Shown here one piece after another: positions 12,401 through 22,566 of a DNA stretch of 64,000 bases. Both the position numbers and the translations under genes were made by a program. Every line of letters begins with the position of its first letter. The first letter of the stretch is position 1. Source of the DNA: Allodiplogaster sudhausi (taxonomy: Eukaryota; Nematoda; Chromadorea; Rhabditida; Diplogasteridae); the NCBI GenBank assembly GCA_945643635.1, contig CALZFC010000354.1:853501-917500 (forward strand). Reading direction: 5' to 3'. The notes below the pieces were generated by a model, which was not told where the DNA came from, did not search any database, and saw nothing but the letters and a program-made list of their open reading frames with translations.

Positions 12401-13360
12401 CGGCAGCTTTATGCTCCCCTCTTTTATCTATCTTCTTGAGTTTTCTCTTATTCCACTTCTTCCTCCCCATCTAGTTGCCTTTTTCCCTCTCTTTGTCCCT
12501 CGCTCTCTCTCTTGATCTCCACTTTTCTAATCTCTCTCATTCTCTCTCTATCTCTCTCCTTTCTCCCTTTTCCAGCGAAATATGGAATGCCAGAGTATGC
12601 CAATTAGAGTAACTTCAGAATGGATCATGCCCGATCTGCCGTTCGGACTTTAAAGGCATCCACGTTCTGCATGGCACGGAAGCAATTGAAGAGGCCTGTT
12701 GTTCCGTCTTTTATATTACGTTTTGTCTCGATGCCGCCTTACTTCATGGTCAGTAAGAATGTGAACGTGAAATTGAACTTCTACATAGTATGATAATGGA
12801 TAACTTTTACTTGTAGGAATCCTCTTTCGCCATCGTCACCACCATTACATGTTCCCAGTCGGCCGAGTCGTACAACGACGCTTTCCTTGCCTGCGGTCAC
12901 TCCTTCCACTCAAGCTGTCTCCTCCTCCACCTCGCCACGGTTATTATCGACCGATTGTTTTTGAAGAAGAAGAAAAATCATTGCTTCGGGATTATGTCGA
13001 CCAAAAAAAGTTCCAGTTTTCTTCTAAAAGTACTCTTTTAGACAGATGGGAATAGATCCACGATCATAAAATAGTATGTTAAGAGAGCCTCTCTGTATGC
13101 CCCCAGTAGGACCTATCCCGGGGCAGGCCCCCATTGAGGGCTGCTTGATCCTTACAGAGAGGATCTCTGAATCATTGAGTGAACTGCTCTCCTTTAAGCA
13201 CGCCGACTGCCCGGAGTGCTGCGCATTCTGCGACATTGTCGACATTCGGCCGTCCGCCGTCGCGAACGTCATTGCGCAGCACGTCGTGGCAGCGAGCGAC
13301 GCCGATTTCCGAGATGGAGAGAATGACGCGGCTGGATCCGCTAACTTGCCGAGCCCCTGA
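6498..13360 (+). CDS. Large protein with internal exon duplication and C-terminal RING-H2 finger
   Basis: Probably a ubiquitin ligase or vesicle-tethering type RING protein; I do not recognise the family. Most exons join in phase: 6498-6580 (ATG start), 6688-6828, 6876-6999, 7774-7899, 8067-8234, 8391-8501, 8584-8714, 9000-9090, 9154-9273, 9486-9608, 9692-9862, 9960-10076, 10187-10246, one uncertain near 10509-10680, 10819-10917, about 11429-11555, 11770-11953, 12096-12177, 12279-12398, 12619-12663, about 12818-12939 and about 13160-13360 (TGA). The RING is split by an intron: CAVC, CAHACHAAC and WLSQ in one exon, SCPIC in the next. A second RING-like segment follows (ACGHSFHSSC, then DCPEC). 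The exons at 7774-8714 and 9486-10246 are paralogous: HCDQCN versus QCTDCN, FERMNTEP versus FSRMHTEP, AFIRAFVQEIV versus AFVRALYEEIV. HOPS/CORVET subunits also end in RINGs, but I cannot confirm kinship. Possibly two genes joined by me between 10246 and 10819. Confidence 0.7.
7002..7667. mobile_element. Fold-back DNA element with long terminal inverted repeats
   Basis: Sequence from about 7002 to 7080 is repeated in reverse complement at about 7588-7667 (shared core CGGCGAGGGGT, AATGCTGC, GGCTA, GGGCCAA). The inverted match resumes at 7289-7350 versus 7531-7590 (TCTCGCTGCAGAAAG, then TTTTCAGG.AAATCACATAT). The left arm is therefore one long TIR of roughly 130 bp split by the insertion at 7081-7284. 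The element lies in the intron between exons 6876-6999 and 7774-7899 and starts almost at the 5' splice site. No transposase is visible, so it is non-autonomous. I found no clear target site duplication. Confidence 0.75.
7081..7284. mobile_element. hAT-like MITE nested in the fold-back element
   Basis: This 204-bp insertion is bounded by an exact 8-bp direct repeat, GGAATATC at 7073-7080 and 7285-7292, the target duplication length of hAT elements. Its ends are imperfect inverted repeats: GGTTCCGTGCTCTTTC at the left, and GGTGTCCTGCTCTTTC when the right end is read in reverse complement (13 of 16). The right half is a 15-bp minisatellite with unit near ATTGGACGAAAGCTC, about six diverged copies from 7167 to 7275, also present once inverted near the left end. 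Both strands stay open because the unit is a multiple of three. Confidence 0.75.
8864..8936. repeat. Microsatellite of ATGTATAC type
   Basis: Alternating ATGTAT/ATACAT units form a self-complementary tract in the intron between exons 8584-8714 and 9000-9090 of the RING gene. Confidence 0.85.
9314..9420. repeat. (GA)n tract in an intron of the RING gene
   Basis: GA-rich repeat right after exon 9154-9273. The gene is on the plus strand, so here the transcript carries GA and not CT. Confidence 0.85.
10349..10508 (+). repeat. Four-copy minisatellite of about 48 bp ending in a splice acceptor
   Basis: The unit CTTCTAAAGTATGATGATG followed by ATAATGATTCCATTTTGAA occurs four times. In the last copy the unit ends ATTCCATTTTGCAG, the probable 3' splice site before the next exon. 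The repeat is thus a tandem amplification of an intron's 3' end. Confidence 0.8.
11090..11374. mobile_element. TTAA MITE, family member
   Basis: TTAA at 11090-11093 and 11371-11374 flanks inverted ends (AAGGAGGTATCCGAGGAATA and, in reverse, GAAAGTATCCGGCGAATAAT). The body is shared with 21339-21623 and, inverted, with 51242-51542, including ACATGCTCTCTCGACCGAGC and GACAGGCAACTTTATGAGCG. It lies in an intron of the RING gene, ending about 55 bp before the next probable exon. TTAA targets are typical of piggyBac; there is no coding capacity. Confidence 0.85.
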
Positions 13361-13482
13361 TGCTCTCGCCTGCCTTCGTCATTGTCTAGCTACCTCGTTC
13401 TGCGGCTCTTCTCTCTGTCTCTATTTCCCTTCGCCCTTCATGTCGACTAACTTGACCCACTTCACTAACGTGCAATTTTGGC

Positions 13483-13488
13483 AATAAA
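13483..13488 (+). terminator. Polyadenylation signal AATAAA of the RING gene
   Basis: Canonical AATAAA about 120 bp after the TGA at 13358-13360, in 3' UTR-like sequence. Confidence 0.6.
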
Positions 13489-14539
13489 ACTTTTAACCCT
13501 CGCATAAAAGCTGGTGACGAAAAGAAATACATTCGATGTGTCCTTTATAAGCCAACTTTTCTAAAATTGCAAATTTGGACAGATTTGCATAAATAAATAG
13601 CCTACCTATCCGAATAATTCTATCAGCCAATGTACAATGAAGTTCTGTAATATTGAAAAAAAATTTATATTTGAATTTGACCGTTAAGTACTTATACTCA
13701 AAACGTTTCGGGTGCTATATCTGTAAGGGATATCTGCTATATCTGTCCGCGAGCAATTCGCGGTTGCCATTCATTTGATGTATGTGTGTACCCACATTCT
13801 ACATTTAATTTAATTCGCACCTTGAGACTTTGGGTAACTCTATGATTTTCATATTCTTTTGCGAGTCCGTTAAACTTTTGCATAGCCTTCGAGGAGAAAT
13901 GAGCGCTCTAAAGTGCATTACTACTTTGCAAGTAGCTGTTCTTAGCTGTATATAGTCTTCACCAAGGAGACTTTGCTGTTTCATTTTATCTTTTGTTCCA
14001 ATGCTTTAACTGAACTGCTAAGGAAACGCAAACGGTTCTCAATTGATACTGCATTTCAGCTTTTCTCGTTATTATATTTACCTTGTCTGTTAATAGATCT
14101 ATATCTGTATGAGCAATTGAAGTGAGAGCCGATTCTTGCGTCATTATCATTTCTAATGACTCCTTCATGTCAACTACGAAATCTATGCTGTGCAAAACCG
14201 TATAAAAGAAATGACGAAAGGAGTGTGATGTAAAATATTTAAAAGAAATTATTTTTTCTCAGCTCTCACTTTAAAGATTGAAGAGAAAACCGAATATAAG
14301 AGAAAAAAATTAATGATTGATGATGAAGAAAATTAGCGGCTGCTAGTCACGGACATCTTTCATTCAAAATTATTGGTCTTTGTCATTACTTCGTCGCCGA
14401 GGGGATTCCTTGTTTCAAAAAAAAACATAATTTTTCAGCTGTCTTACATGGAATTTAACTTCTACTTTGCGACAACCGTAGTTTGTACGTCGGTTTTCTG
14501 CTTTGTCGGTACGGAAATCTCTTTTTTTTATTCCTTACA

Positions 14540-15014
14540 TTAAAGGACCTCTCCGGCGAATATACAACTTCTCGTTTTATGTTCTTGTCCGGTGAAGTTC
14601 GGCCAGAAACATACATTGGAAGTGGTCCCGTTTCAAAACAATGTTTAGTTTGCTAAATATTAACAGTTTTTGAAAAAAAAAAAACTTTTTTCCGCCCGCG
14701 ATCGTTCTTTGAGCTCATGATCATGGCTATGAAACCCTCTCTCCCCATGCCAAGCGTGGCAGCGAAAAAGGGCACGGGATGATATGAATGGCATCAATTG
14801 CTCACTCTGAGAGAAAGAGTGTAGAGGAGAAGGAGAGATAGAGACATAAAAAGGAATAGAAGCGCTGTGCTGCCATTTCGAGCACATCCAACACAATCAC
14901 AGCTTTCCAAAAAATTCCGCCCTCCCGAATACTGTAAGAATTTTAAAAGGGTTGGTTTTTTCAAACACCAATTATTTAACGGGCGCGAAAACATTCGCCG
15001 GAGTGATCCTTTAA
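14540..15014. mobile_element. TTAA element of 475 bp in intron 1 of receptor copy 2
   Basis: TTAA at 14540-14543 and 15011-15014 flanks inverted ends AAGGACCTCTCCGGCGAAT and, in reverse, AGGATCACTCCGGCGAATG. The ends resemble the 285-bp MITE family (CCGGCGAAT core) but the body differs, so this is a sister family. Copy 1 of the receptor lacks it: its intron 1 is only about 120 bp. Confidence 0.8.
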
Positions 15015-15749
15015 TAATATTTCACGTAGTGCACGGCCCTTCAAACCGCGCTGGATTAAAAAAAACTCATATAGGGCTGCTATCGAAACTCGAAATTCGT
15101 CTGAATTCTAAATAGGTGGGAACGTAGACGTATGTAATTCAATAGCATAATGCCTGTTAGGACCGCGACGCGAGTTGCAGTCATGCGATGCGGCACTTAG
15201 CGAACTTCTTAGGGGCTGAAGGACCGTGAATGCAATCAGATTGTTTCTTCGCAACAACTTAATATTCTTTTTATCTTTCCTCTTCTCACTGCTCTTCACA
15301 CAATCCCTGAATGTGCTCGTTCTTCGCCGAATGGTCTCGGGCAATCTTATCTTTCTAATGGTCATTCATTTTCTTCTCTTCGATTTGAAAAGTCAAGAAA
15401 AAAACATCACTTGCAAGCAAACGTGAAAGAAAGCAAAAAGAAGAAGAAGAAGCAAACAATCAGTGAAAACTTAGACGTCCGCCATTTTCGACATCGTCAA
15501 TATCCCCGTCGCGCTCACATTTGTCTTGGAGAACCTTGGCATCAAATGGTGGCATTCGCCAATTGCAACTTTCTACGTCGCCTACATGGAATACCAACTA
15601 CTCAAAGGCTTCGACTCGGCGAGGTTTTTGTTCATCTATGTCCGTAGTGCTTTGCGCACCAGCTTTAATGATCTGTGAATGTTACACAGTTTTCTGTTTG
15701 TTTGCTGTTCCCCTTTTCACATTCACCGTGACCAGGGATGGCAAGGGGC

Positions 15750-15848
15750 CGAAAATATTCGGCCTCGGCCCCCAGGGTAGGCCCCTGCCCCCGTGGTCGG
15801 CCCCTGCCCCGGCCCCGGTCCGGGGCCGGTCACCCGTGCCCGTGACAT
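15750..15848. repeat. GC-rich palindrome-rich insert in intron 3
   Basis: A short block of GGCCCC, CCCCTGCC and CCCGGTCCGGGGCCGG motifs in an otherwise AT-rich intron. It can fold into several hairpins. I see no coding sense. Confidence 0.6.
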
Positions 15849-17468
15849 TAATTATTAAATTACTCAAAAAAGTGCGGTAGATGAGGACGCTGAAGTAGCG
15901 CTGGCTTCGCAAAGGCAGTTTTTTTTTCGAAGCGAGATGTTATTGCTCGTTTACTATTTTGATACTGTTTTGCCCAATATTCTTTAGTTAATTGTAGAAT
16001 ATTTACATAAGAAAAATGGTAAAGAATAAAACAAAAAAAAAGCCTTGAAATATTTGTAAATTAAATCTTTCCGCGATGAGTACCTGGCCGTTAATCTACC
16101 GTCGAGTGCTGTAACACCACGTTTTTGCACTGACACCAATCACAAATTCATTCAAAATTTGCAGTTTCAAGTATCTTATACTTGAATATGGAACTTTTTT
16201 GTGCTTTTTTATTTGCTTTTTCTTTTTCCTCATGCCCGAGACTATTCGAAAATAGCTAAGATGTTTCATAAATTGGCAATGACTTTTCGGTGGACGCCCT
16301 CCTTTAATTAATTAATTAATTCATTCATTATATTAGCTTGTTTCCAGCTGTATTTGCATCGCCGTCGATCGCTTTCTCGTTGTCTGGCTGCCCGTGACAT
16401 TCCGTGAGATCTCCGAGACGGGCAGGAAGCGGAGAAGAATCATCGCTGCTCTCCTCATCCTCGTAGGCGTTGCGTTCGAAGTGGGAGTTAAAATTTTTTG
16501 AAAATTTTAATTTCACTCAAACATTTTGCGCCTCTTTCTATTTTCACAAAATGTCTATTTTTGTTGTTGTAAAGTTGCTGGAAAGCCTGCGTTTTAGTAC
16601 GTTTTCGCCCATTGCTTTCAATGCGCCGGCAAATTAGCCAAGTGTGGTGAAAAGGGAACATCGTTAGACCGGAAAAAGGCGGGAATTCAAAGGTGTGCTT
16701 TGGTTATTTTAAATTAGAATTACATTTTGTTATGATTTTTCAGCTACCAACGCTGGCCATCTTCGATGCGGGTGAGATCGCGAGAGAAGCAAATGAGTTG
16801 GTTTTGCTTTTATAGTTTCTCTTTTCCATTTTCATTGTAAATATTTACTTACATTATTCAACTATTTGAAGGCACATATGCATACAAATATGAATTTAAA
16901 ATAACATTTTTTTAAAGCAAAAAAGTTTGTTCTTGTTTTATCTGACAGAAAAAGATCGTTTTCAGAACCGACGGCGACTATGTATACACTGTGGATGCAC
17001 TTTGGTTTGTCATATACGAAGCCGTAAAACAGGTTAATAATATTAAAAGAATGTAATAATTTGAAAAATCCGCCCTAAAAGGCATGTTTTCTTCTTCTTT
17101 TGCCTCTAGCCGGGCTACTTTCGCGACAATAATAATTATTCTAATGAGAAGAATAATAATTAAATAATTACACATATGTATGTATATTCCTAATTTTTAA
17201 CCGGATTTGATGCACTTCTTTTGCATTTTCGTCACATTTAGCTTTGTGTTCGATGGATTCCGATGGTGCTAATCGTTCTCATGAACCTTGCAATCATTTT
17301 CAAGGTGGCAAAAGCCTATCGCAAGTAAGTTGATTCGGTTATTTTATTTTAAACTTAAATTGATAAATAAATCATTTTTTGTTCACTGGTAAAATAATTA
17401 TATTAAAAAACATATTATATACATACATGAGGACATGTTCTATTACATACTAGAAGATAATTATTCAT

Positions 17469-17553
17469 TTAAAGGAGATCTTAGGAGAATCTCAACCTTA
17501 CCAAATAAGGCCAAAAAACAAAACACTATTTATTCGCCTCGGACCTCTTTTAA
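17469..17553. mobile_element. Short TTAA element or deletion derivative
   Basis: TTAA at both ends with inverted termini AAAGGAGATCTTAGGAGAAT and, in reverse, AAAGAGGTCCGAGGCGAAT. It is only 85 bp long, in intron 7 of receptor copy 2, the intron in which copy 1 carries a full-length relative. Confidence 0.55.
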
Positions 17554-19664
17554 GGAACGAAAGTCATACGAAATCTATTTGGAATTTTCATGACTATTGC
17601 AGTCGCGTTCTCTCTATATTTGTATTAGGAAAAAAAGCGCATTCAAATCAAGAGACTGAGTTTCTCCTTTAAAAGAAGAGGAAGAAGAAGAATAAAGCCA
17701 CCGTGTGTACAGGAGAATGTCGACCGCTTCGGAGAAGGGTGCCTTGACAAATTGGCGACTCTCCATGCTCCTCTTCGCCGCCTCTTCCTCCTTCCTCATC
17801 TGCCAGCTCCCGCGATCTCTTATCCTTCTCTCATTCATGCCCAAATTCACTGAAACCGACTATTTCGTGGGCTTCTCTAATCTCCTGGCTGGAATGCCGT
17901 TGGTTTAAAGATTTTTTTTTCTAAAAAAAATAGACTTGCATATAAAATTAGGCACAAAAGATTGCAACTCGTTTGTTGGAAACCCTGCAAAATTCTCACA
18001 ATCAATCAAATTATTTTTCTATTACAATATATACTATTCATACGCACAAACAAATATCGCTTCTCTGTCTCACAATTCAAGTTTTTCTTCTTATTTAAAA
18101 TCTTGCCTTACAGACTTTAAAAAAATTATTACTAAATTGCCAAACATTGTAGCATCAATCTGAAAAAAAGAATATTAATAATAAATAATAAATATTAAAT
18201 AAAATAATATAAAATAAAATAATATAAAAGAATGTTAAAAAAAAATAAAAAAAATAATTGACGCCCTCTAGAATCGTCACGAACTTCTTGGTGTACTCGC
18301 TGTGCTCTGGCTTGTACCGCACGACGCTGCTCAAGTTGCTCGGTCGCGCGAGTGCTGCAAATCGACAAACAATCACCGTCACGGACTCTGCAAATCGCTG
18401 GTAATATTTAAATGGAGATATCGTAATGAGAACGAAATTTTGCTTACTTATTATATCGAAGATGCAATTGAAACTTCAATGTGACAGCACAAATATAAGA
18501 AAGAAAAATGCCCAAGTGCAAATGTAATTTTTTGTGCGTGCGTGTGTCTGTATATTCATGGCTGACGTATCGATAGAGTGCCGATTGATACAAGATTTTA
18601 CCAATGTGTATATGCCTCATTTATCAATCTTTCCGGCATTCATTTGCATTACAAGAAGAGACAAATAAAAAGCTACGTGAATAAAGTCATCCTTGAAGCT
18701 ACATGCAAAGTAGTTTTTGAAACGGAAGAAAACAATTTGAATTTTGACGACTTTATCGGAAAAGTAGGCGAGATGAGAGTTATTTTTAAGAAAAAAATAA
18801 GTAAATTAATTGTTCAGAGAAACCACTTAAATTCGTGATATGACAATTTGTGAGTAACAATGTCAAGCACGGAAGTAAATGGGAGATTAAGGTAGAAAAT
18901 AGATATTTCTTGCAGAGATGAGTTACAATGTACATACCTGTTAATTAAAGATAGAGTGACTTTGTGGTATTATTCTGCATGTTTGGAGAGCTTAACTTTG
19001 CAATGATTCCCAATTTCTTCAAGCAGATCTTTTTACAATTATAGGGTACATATTCAGCGAACAGTGAACTATTGCAACGGCGCATCCCGCTCAAAGAATA
19101 AGTTTGGGAATTCGTGTGCATGAAGTTGAGATTGACCATTTGGATCTTTACCTTCAAACTTGGGTAATTGTGTTTACAACTTACAACTTCATAGCATACA
19201 TAGTAGAAGAAAGCAACTAGTCAAGACAAGGAAAGAATAAGAAATTAAATGAAATGCTTCTTCTCTTCTTTTCCAAGCAAAGTCGTAAAACACTTTCCAG
19301 CATGAAATAGGCTCAAACGAGCGGAAAGAAGAAGCTACTTTTTTCCCACGTGAAGAAGGATTCAATCAAACATAGAAGCAGCTATACTTTTCCCCAGACT
19401 ACAAGCGCTCAAACAAACATAAATTTTCTTCTATGACTATCATTAATGACTATTTTAAGAGCGGCCAGTGTGAACTGTTCAAACACGGCAGTCTTCGGCA
19501 TGATTGAGATAATTCAAACGACATAATTCGCGTCAGCCAGAATCAATCAATCTGTAAAGTAGACTCAACGGTGAGATTATTTGATAAAAAGAGAATTACT
19601 CAGTACATTCTTTGTTAATCTAACATGAACATTCTAACGAGCGGACCTGTCGAGTAGCAGTGGT

Positions 19665-19745
19665 GGTCGCACCCGAGCGGGATCGAACTCGGGATCCTTT
19701 AGTGCTAGCTCCGGAAACTTGGTGCTGAGCCGCCTGCTCGCCACC
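19665..19745 (-). tRNA. tRNA-like Pol III unit (degenerate tRNA or SINE head)
   Basis: Read on the minus strand, this 81-nt segment starts GGTGGCGAGCAGG, a good A box, and contains GAGTTCGATCCC, a good B box. The ends pair (GGTGGCG with TGCGACC, 6 of 7). The T arm has stem CCCGAG/CTCGGG but a loop of about 10 nt where 7 is normal, and I cannot draw a convincing anticodon arm. Length would suit a class II tRNA (Leu or Ser). A tRNA-derived SINE or pseudogene is more likely than a working tRNA. Flanking DNA 19200-20340 shows no gene. Confidence 0.5.
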
Positions 19746-20367
19746 TTGATCGTTCTCTTTAATTATTCAGAACTCTTAGATTATACATTTTAATCATAAT
19801 TCAGATGAATTCCGTAGTGAAAAAGTCAGGATAAATGCCTGTTGTAAGCGTAATATTGAATCAGTCTTATTGTTAGTGTGCCATTCTTTCAGCCATAATT
19901 TTGATGCTCTTCATGACGTCAAATGGCTAGGAATGAAAATGGAGAATAACTGTAAGAAAGGACTCCTACGACGACACGCTTCTAGATTGAGAATGCCGAG
20001 AAGGGGAATGGCCTAACAATAAGAGTTTTGAAAGATGTTGAAAATAATTGAATCAGAATAAAAAGAATATAGCGTACCATTTACTGTGTGTCCCAGCAGA
20101 TACACGATCATCGGCCCATTTATAGGCTTGCGATAAACATGAATTTGCCTTATTTATGAAGGCAATATCCTGAAACATAGTTGTCATATTTTCAAGCAAG
20201 AACATGGCTTTTTAATTTACGCATCAGAAAATAGGATGCAAACTGGCAACGAGGCAATGGAATTGTTTTTTTTTAAGCGAAGATATGAGAATTTTTGATA
20301 GAGACAGCAGCGAGGACACCAGACTAGCATTGGAGAAGAAATGAATTATTCCATTTCTGTTGCTTTC

Positions 20368-20590
20368 TCTCTCTCTCTCTCAATCTCTCTCTCTCTCCCT
20401 CTTTTCCCTGTCATCCTTCAATACATTTCTTTCAGTTCCATCGCCAGTCCACACTAAGCGTTTCCCACGCAAACTCTTTATTCTATCTAGCCTCTTCTCT
20501 CTCTTTCTTTCTATGTCTCTATTTCTTTCTCTCTCTCCTCGAATATCTCTCACATGTCTCTTCGTCTCTCGTTTGTTCTCCTGTTTGCTA
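20368..20590. repeat. CT-rich low-complexity DNA
   Basis: TCTC repeats on the plus strand. Both strands are open over this stretch only because of the repeat. The interval 19750-21200 otherwise shows no gene I can support. Confidence 0.6.
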
Positions 20591-21338
20591 AAGTGTTTGT
20601 CCCTCAAGACAATGCTGTTAATTATTTATATCGAAGCGATCGACACAAAATGCAGATATTGGATAGTTAGAGGCAAAGGAGTTGTTCGTGGGCTACTATC
20701 GCATCTCTTCTTCATCCACGCCGGTACGTGCAGTAGCGTCCACTATCCTATTTAATCCGCATTTTCCGCAATTCTATGTGCTGATTGTGCTATGACATTT
20801 TTTTTTCTCTGTCTTCTAAACATTACTCGAGCAATGTATGCATTCGAACATTGCAACTTAGATTTTAATAAAAAATCCAAATTAAGTTTGAACTTGTTGA
20901 ACTACATGAATTGCATCATTCTTAATTATTTATTTCCAAAATAAATTTGCGGCTACGAACAGTCCGCACTGACCGGTGTCCTCTTCTGGCATGAGAAGCT
21001 TCGCGTCTCCTCATAGCTGATATCGGTCCATCTGGAGAAGAAGAGGAAAACTGACGCCAAAATAGTATTGAATAACAAAAAATAGGTTTAAAAATAGCGA
21101 CAAAAGAATTGATGATAAACTGTCGTTGAAATATGCATTTATTATGAAAGACAAAGTTAAAAATAAAATTAAAAAAATAATTATGTATTTTTTTTGCTCA
21201 AAGTTACAGTAGTGGATTGTATCCGTAGTGCACGGAGAAGCGCCGAATGCATTCGCTTCTCTTTCTGTAATGTTCCGCCGAGCTCGAGAGGCCGGCGCGG
21301 CAATTTGCGCATCTCAAGCGTGAATTCTTCGTATTTTA

Positions 21339-21623
21339 TTAAAGGAGGTATCCGGGGAATAATTAACCTAAGTTTTTTTCTATATGAACATGTTCCTATT
21401 AGCGTAAAACATGTATCCAGAAAGTTCGAGCGATTTCCTTCCAATACATTCTGAGCAGCAGCAACGTGAAAATTGGCGGGTAGAGAATTAGCTACTGTAG
21501 GTCAGAGCCGCCCTCCTATTTCACATGCTCTCTCGACCGAGCGACAGGCAACTTTATGAGCGCGCGCATTCAAACTCGTTCTCTAGCGCTACTGTAGAAT
21601 TATTCGCCGAATACTTCCTTTAA
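21339..21623. mobile_element. TTAA MITE in the last intron of the exostosin gene
   Basis: TTAA at 21339-21342 and 21620-21623, ends AAGGAGGTATCCGGGGAATA and, in reverse, AAGGAAGTATTCGGCGAATA, body about as in 11090-11374. It lies 26 bp upstream (in gene sense) of the last exon. Confidence 0.85.
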
Positions 21624-22137
21624 TTTGCAAAACTCAATATGTAAAGGAGCCAAAAAGTCAAGCAGGCTTGATTTTGCGCCTTTTGCCTGAGATATGGGCG
21701 AGAGAGAAACGTGATTTGGACAGAGAATTGCCAGAAACATTGGCATAGTTTACAGTTGAGTTTTTTTTAGTTGAGTTTTGAGCTTCGTAGTTTCGTGCTA
21801 CTTTAAAGAGGCCAAAAATAAATATGCTTGTGCTAACAATAAGAAAAGAAAACAAAAGATTCTTCGGAAGAGGGGGGGGGTTGGTGGAGCTGACAAGAAG
21901 TCTTTTCGATTCTTGACGAGTACGGGCGGGCGACGTGTGAGATGCGCGATGAGGAAGTTCATCGCGATGTCTTCGCAGTTTTGGACGGCATCGATATGGG
22001 TGAGGACGCCGCGAGGCTGGCGCCAGAATTCGACGAGGAAATTATGAAAAAATTAACAAAATTAATAGTCCACAACAGAAGGCAAGGAGTGAGTAAATAC
22101 ATCCAATGAACGATGTGTTATTTGTTGTTTAGGCAGA

Positions 22138-22260
22138 GATGAGAGAGAGAGAGAGTGAGAGAGAGAGAAAAAGAGAGAGAGAGGGAGGCTGATAGAGAGG
22201 AAGATAGAGAGGCAGTGAGACAGAGAGAGAGAGAGAGTGAGAGAGAAAGAGAGAAGAGAC
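22138..22260. repeat. (GA)n tract in exostosin intron
   Basis: GA repeat on the plus strand, which is a CT (polypyrimidine) tract in the transcript of this minus-strand gene, between the exons ending at 22261 and starting near 22115. Confidence 0.85.
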
Positions 22261-22412
22261 CCTGTGAAAGAGCGCATATCCGGTGAGAATGAGCGAGTAT
22301 CCACAGGAGGCGTGCGCGTCGTAACTGCCATCCAGCGTATGGCCTCGACTAGGGAAGCCAACCAAACGGGCACGGTTCTCGCGCCAGACTCTGGAGGAGG
22401 GGAGATAGAGAT

Positions 22413-22566
22413 AGTGCGAGAGAGAGAGACTGAGATACAGAGAGAAATAGAGAGAGAGAGAGAGACAGAGAGAGAGAGAGACAGACAGACAGATAGACAG
22501 ACAGACAGACAGAGAGAGAAAGAGAGAGAGAGAAAGAGAGAGAGAGAGACAGAGGGAGAGTGAGAG
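22413..22566. repeat. (GA)n/(GACA)n tract in exostosin intron
   Basis: GA and GACA units fill the intron between 22580 and 22390. The long minus-strand open frame of alternating Ser and Leu across it is an artefact of the repeat. Confidence 0.85.

Larger units (their letters stand above)
14439..18404 (+). pseudogene. Second copy of the rhodopsin-family receptor, with damaged splice sites
   Basis: It is paralogous exon for exon to 1670-4992: 14439-14508, 15290-15360, 15475-15623, 16348-16486, 16744-16800, 16949-17032, 17242-17324, 17713-17902, 18264-18404. All exon frames remain open and the motifs persist (AVDRF, NFLVYSLCSG, IPMVLIVLMNLAIIFKV). Three changes argue for decay. The exon 2 acceptor reads CTTCTCAC where copy 1 has CTTCTCAG. 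The exon 9 acceptor reads TTGACG where copy 1 has TTGATAG. Exon 4 lacks 9 bases (Ala-Leu-Thr) right before VDRF in TM3, and exon 3 lacks one codon. Open frames suggest recent decay or use of other splice sites, so it may still be expressed. Intron 1 holds a 475-bp TTAA element, intron 3 a GC-rich insert and intron 7 a short TTAA element. Confidence 0.7.
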
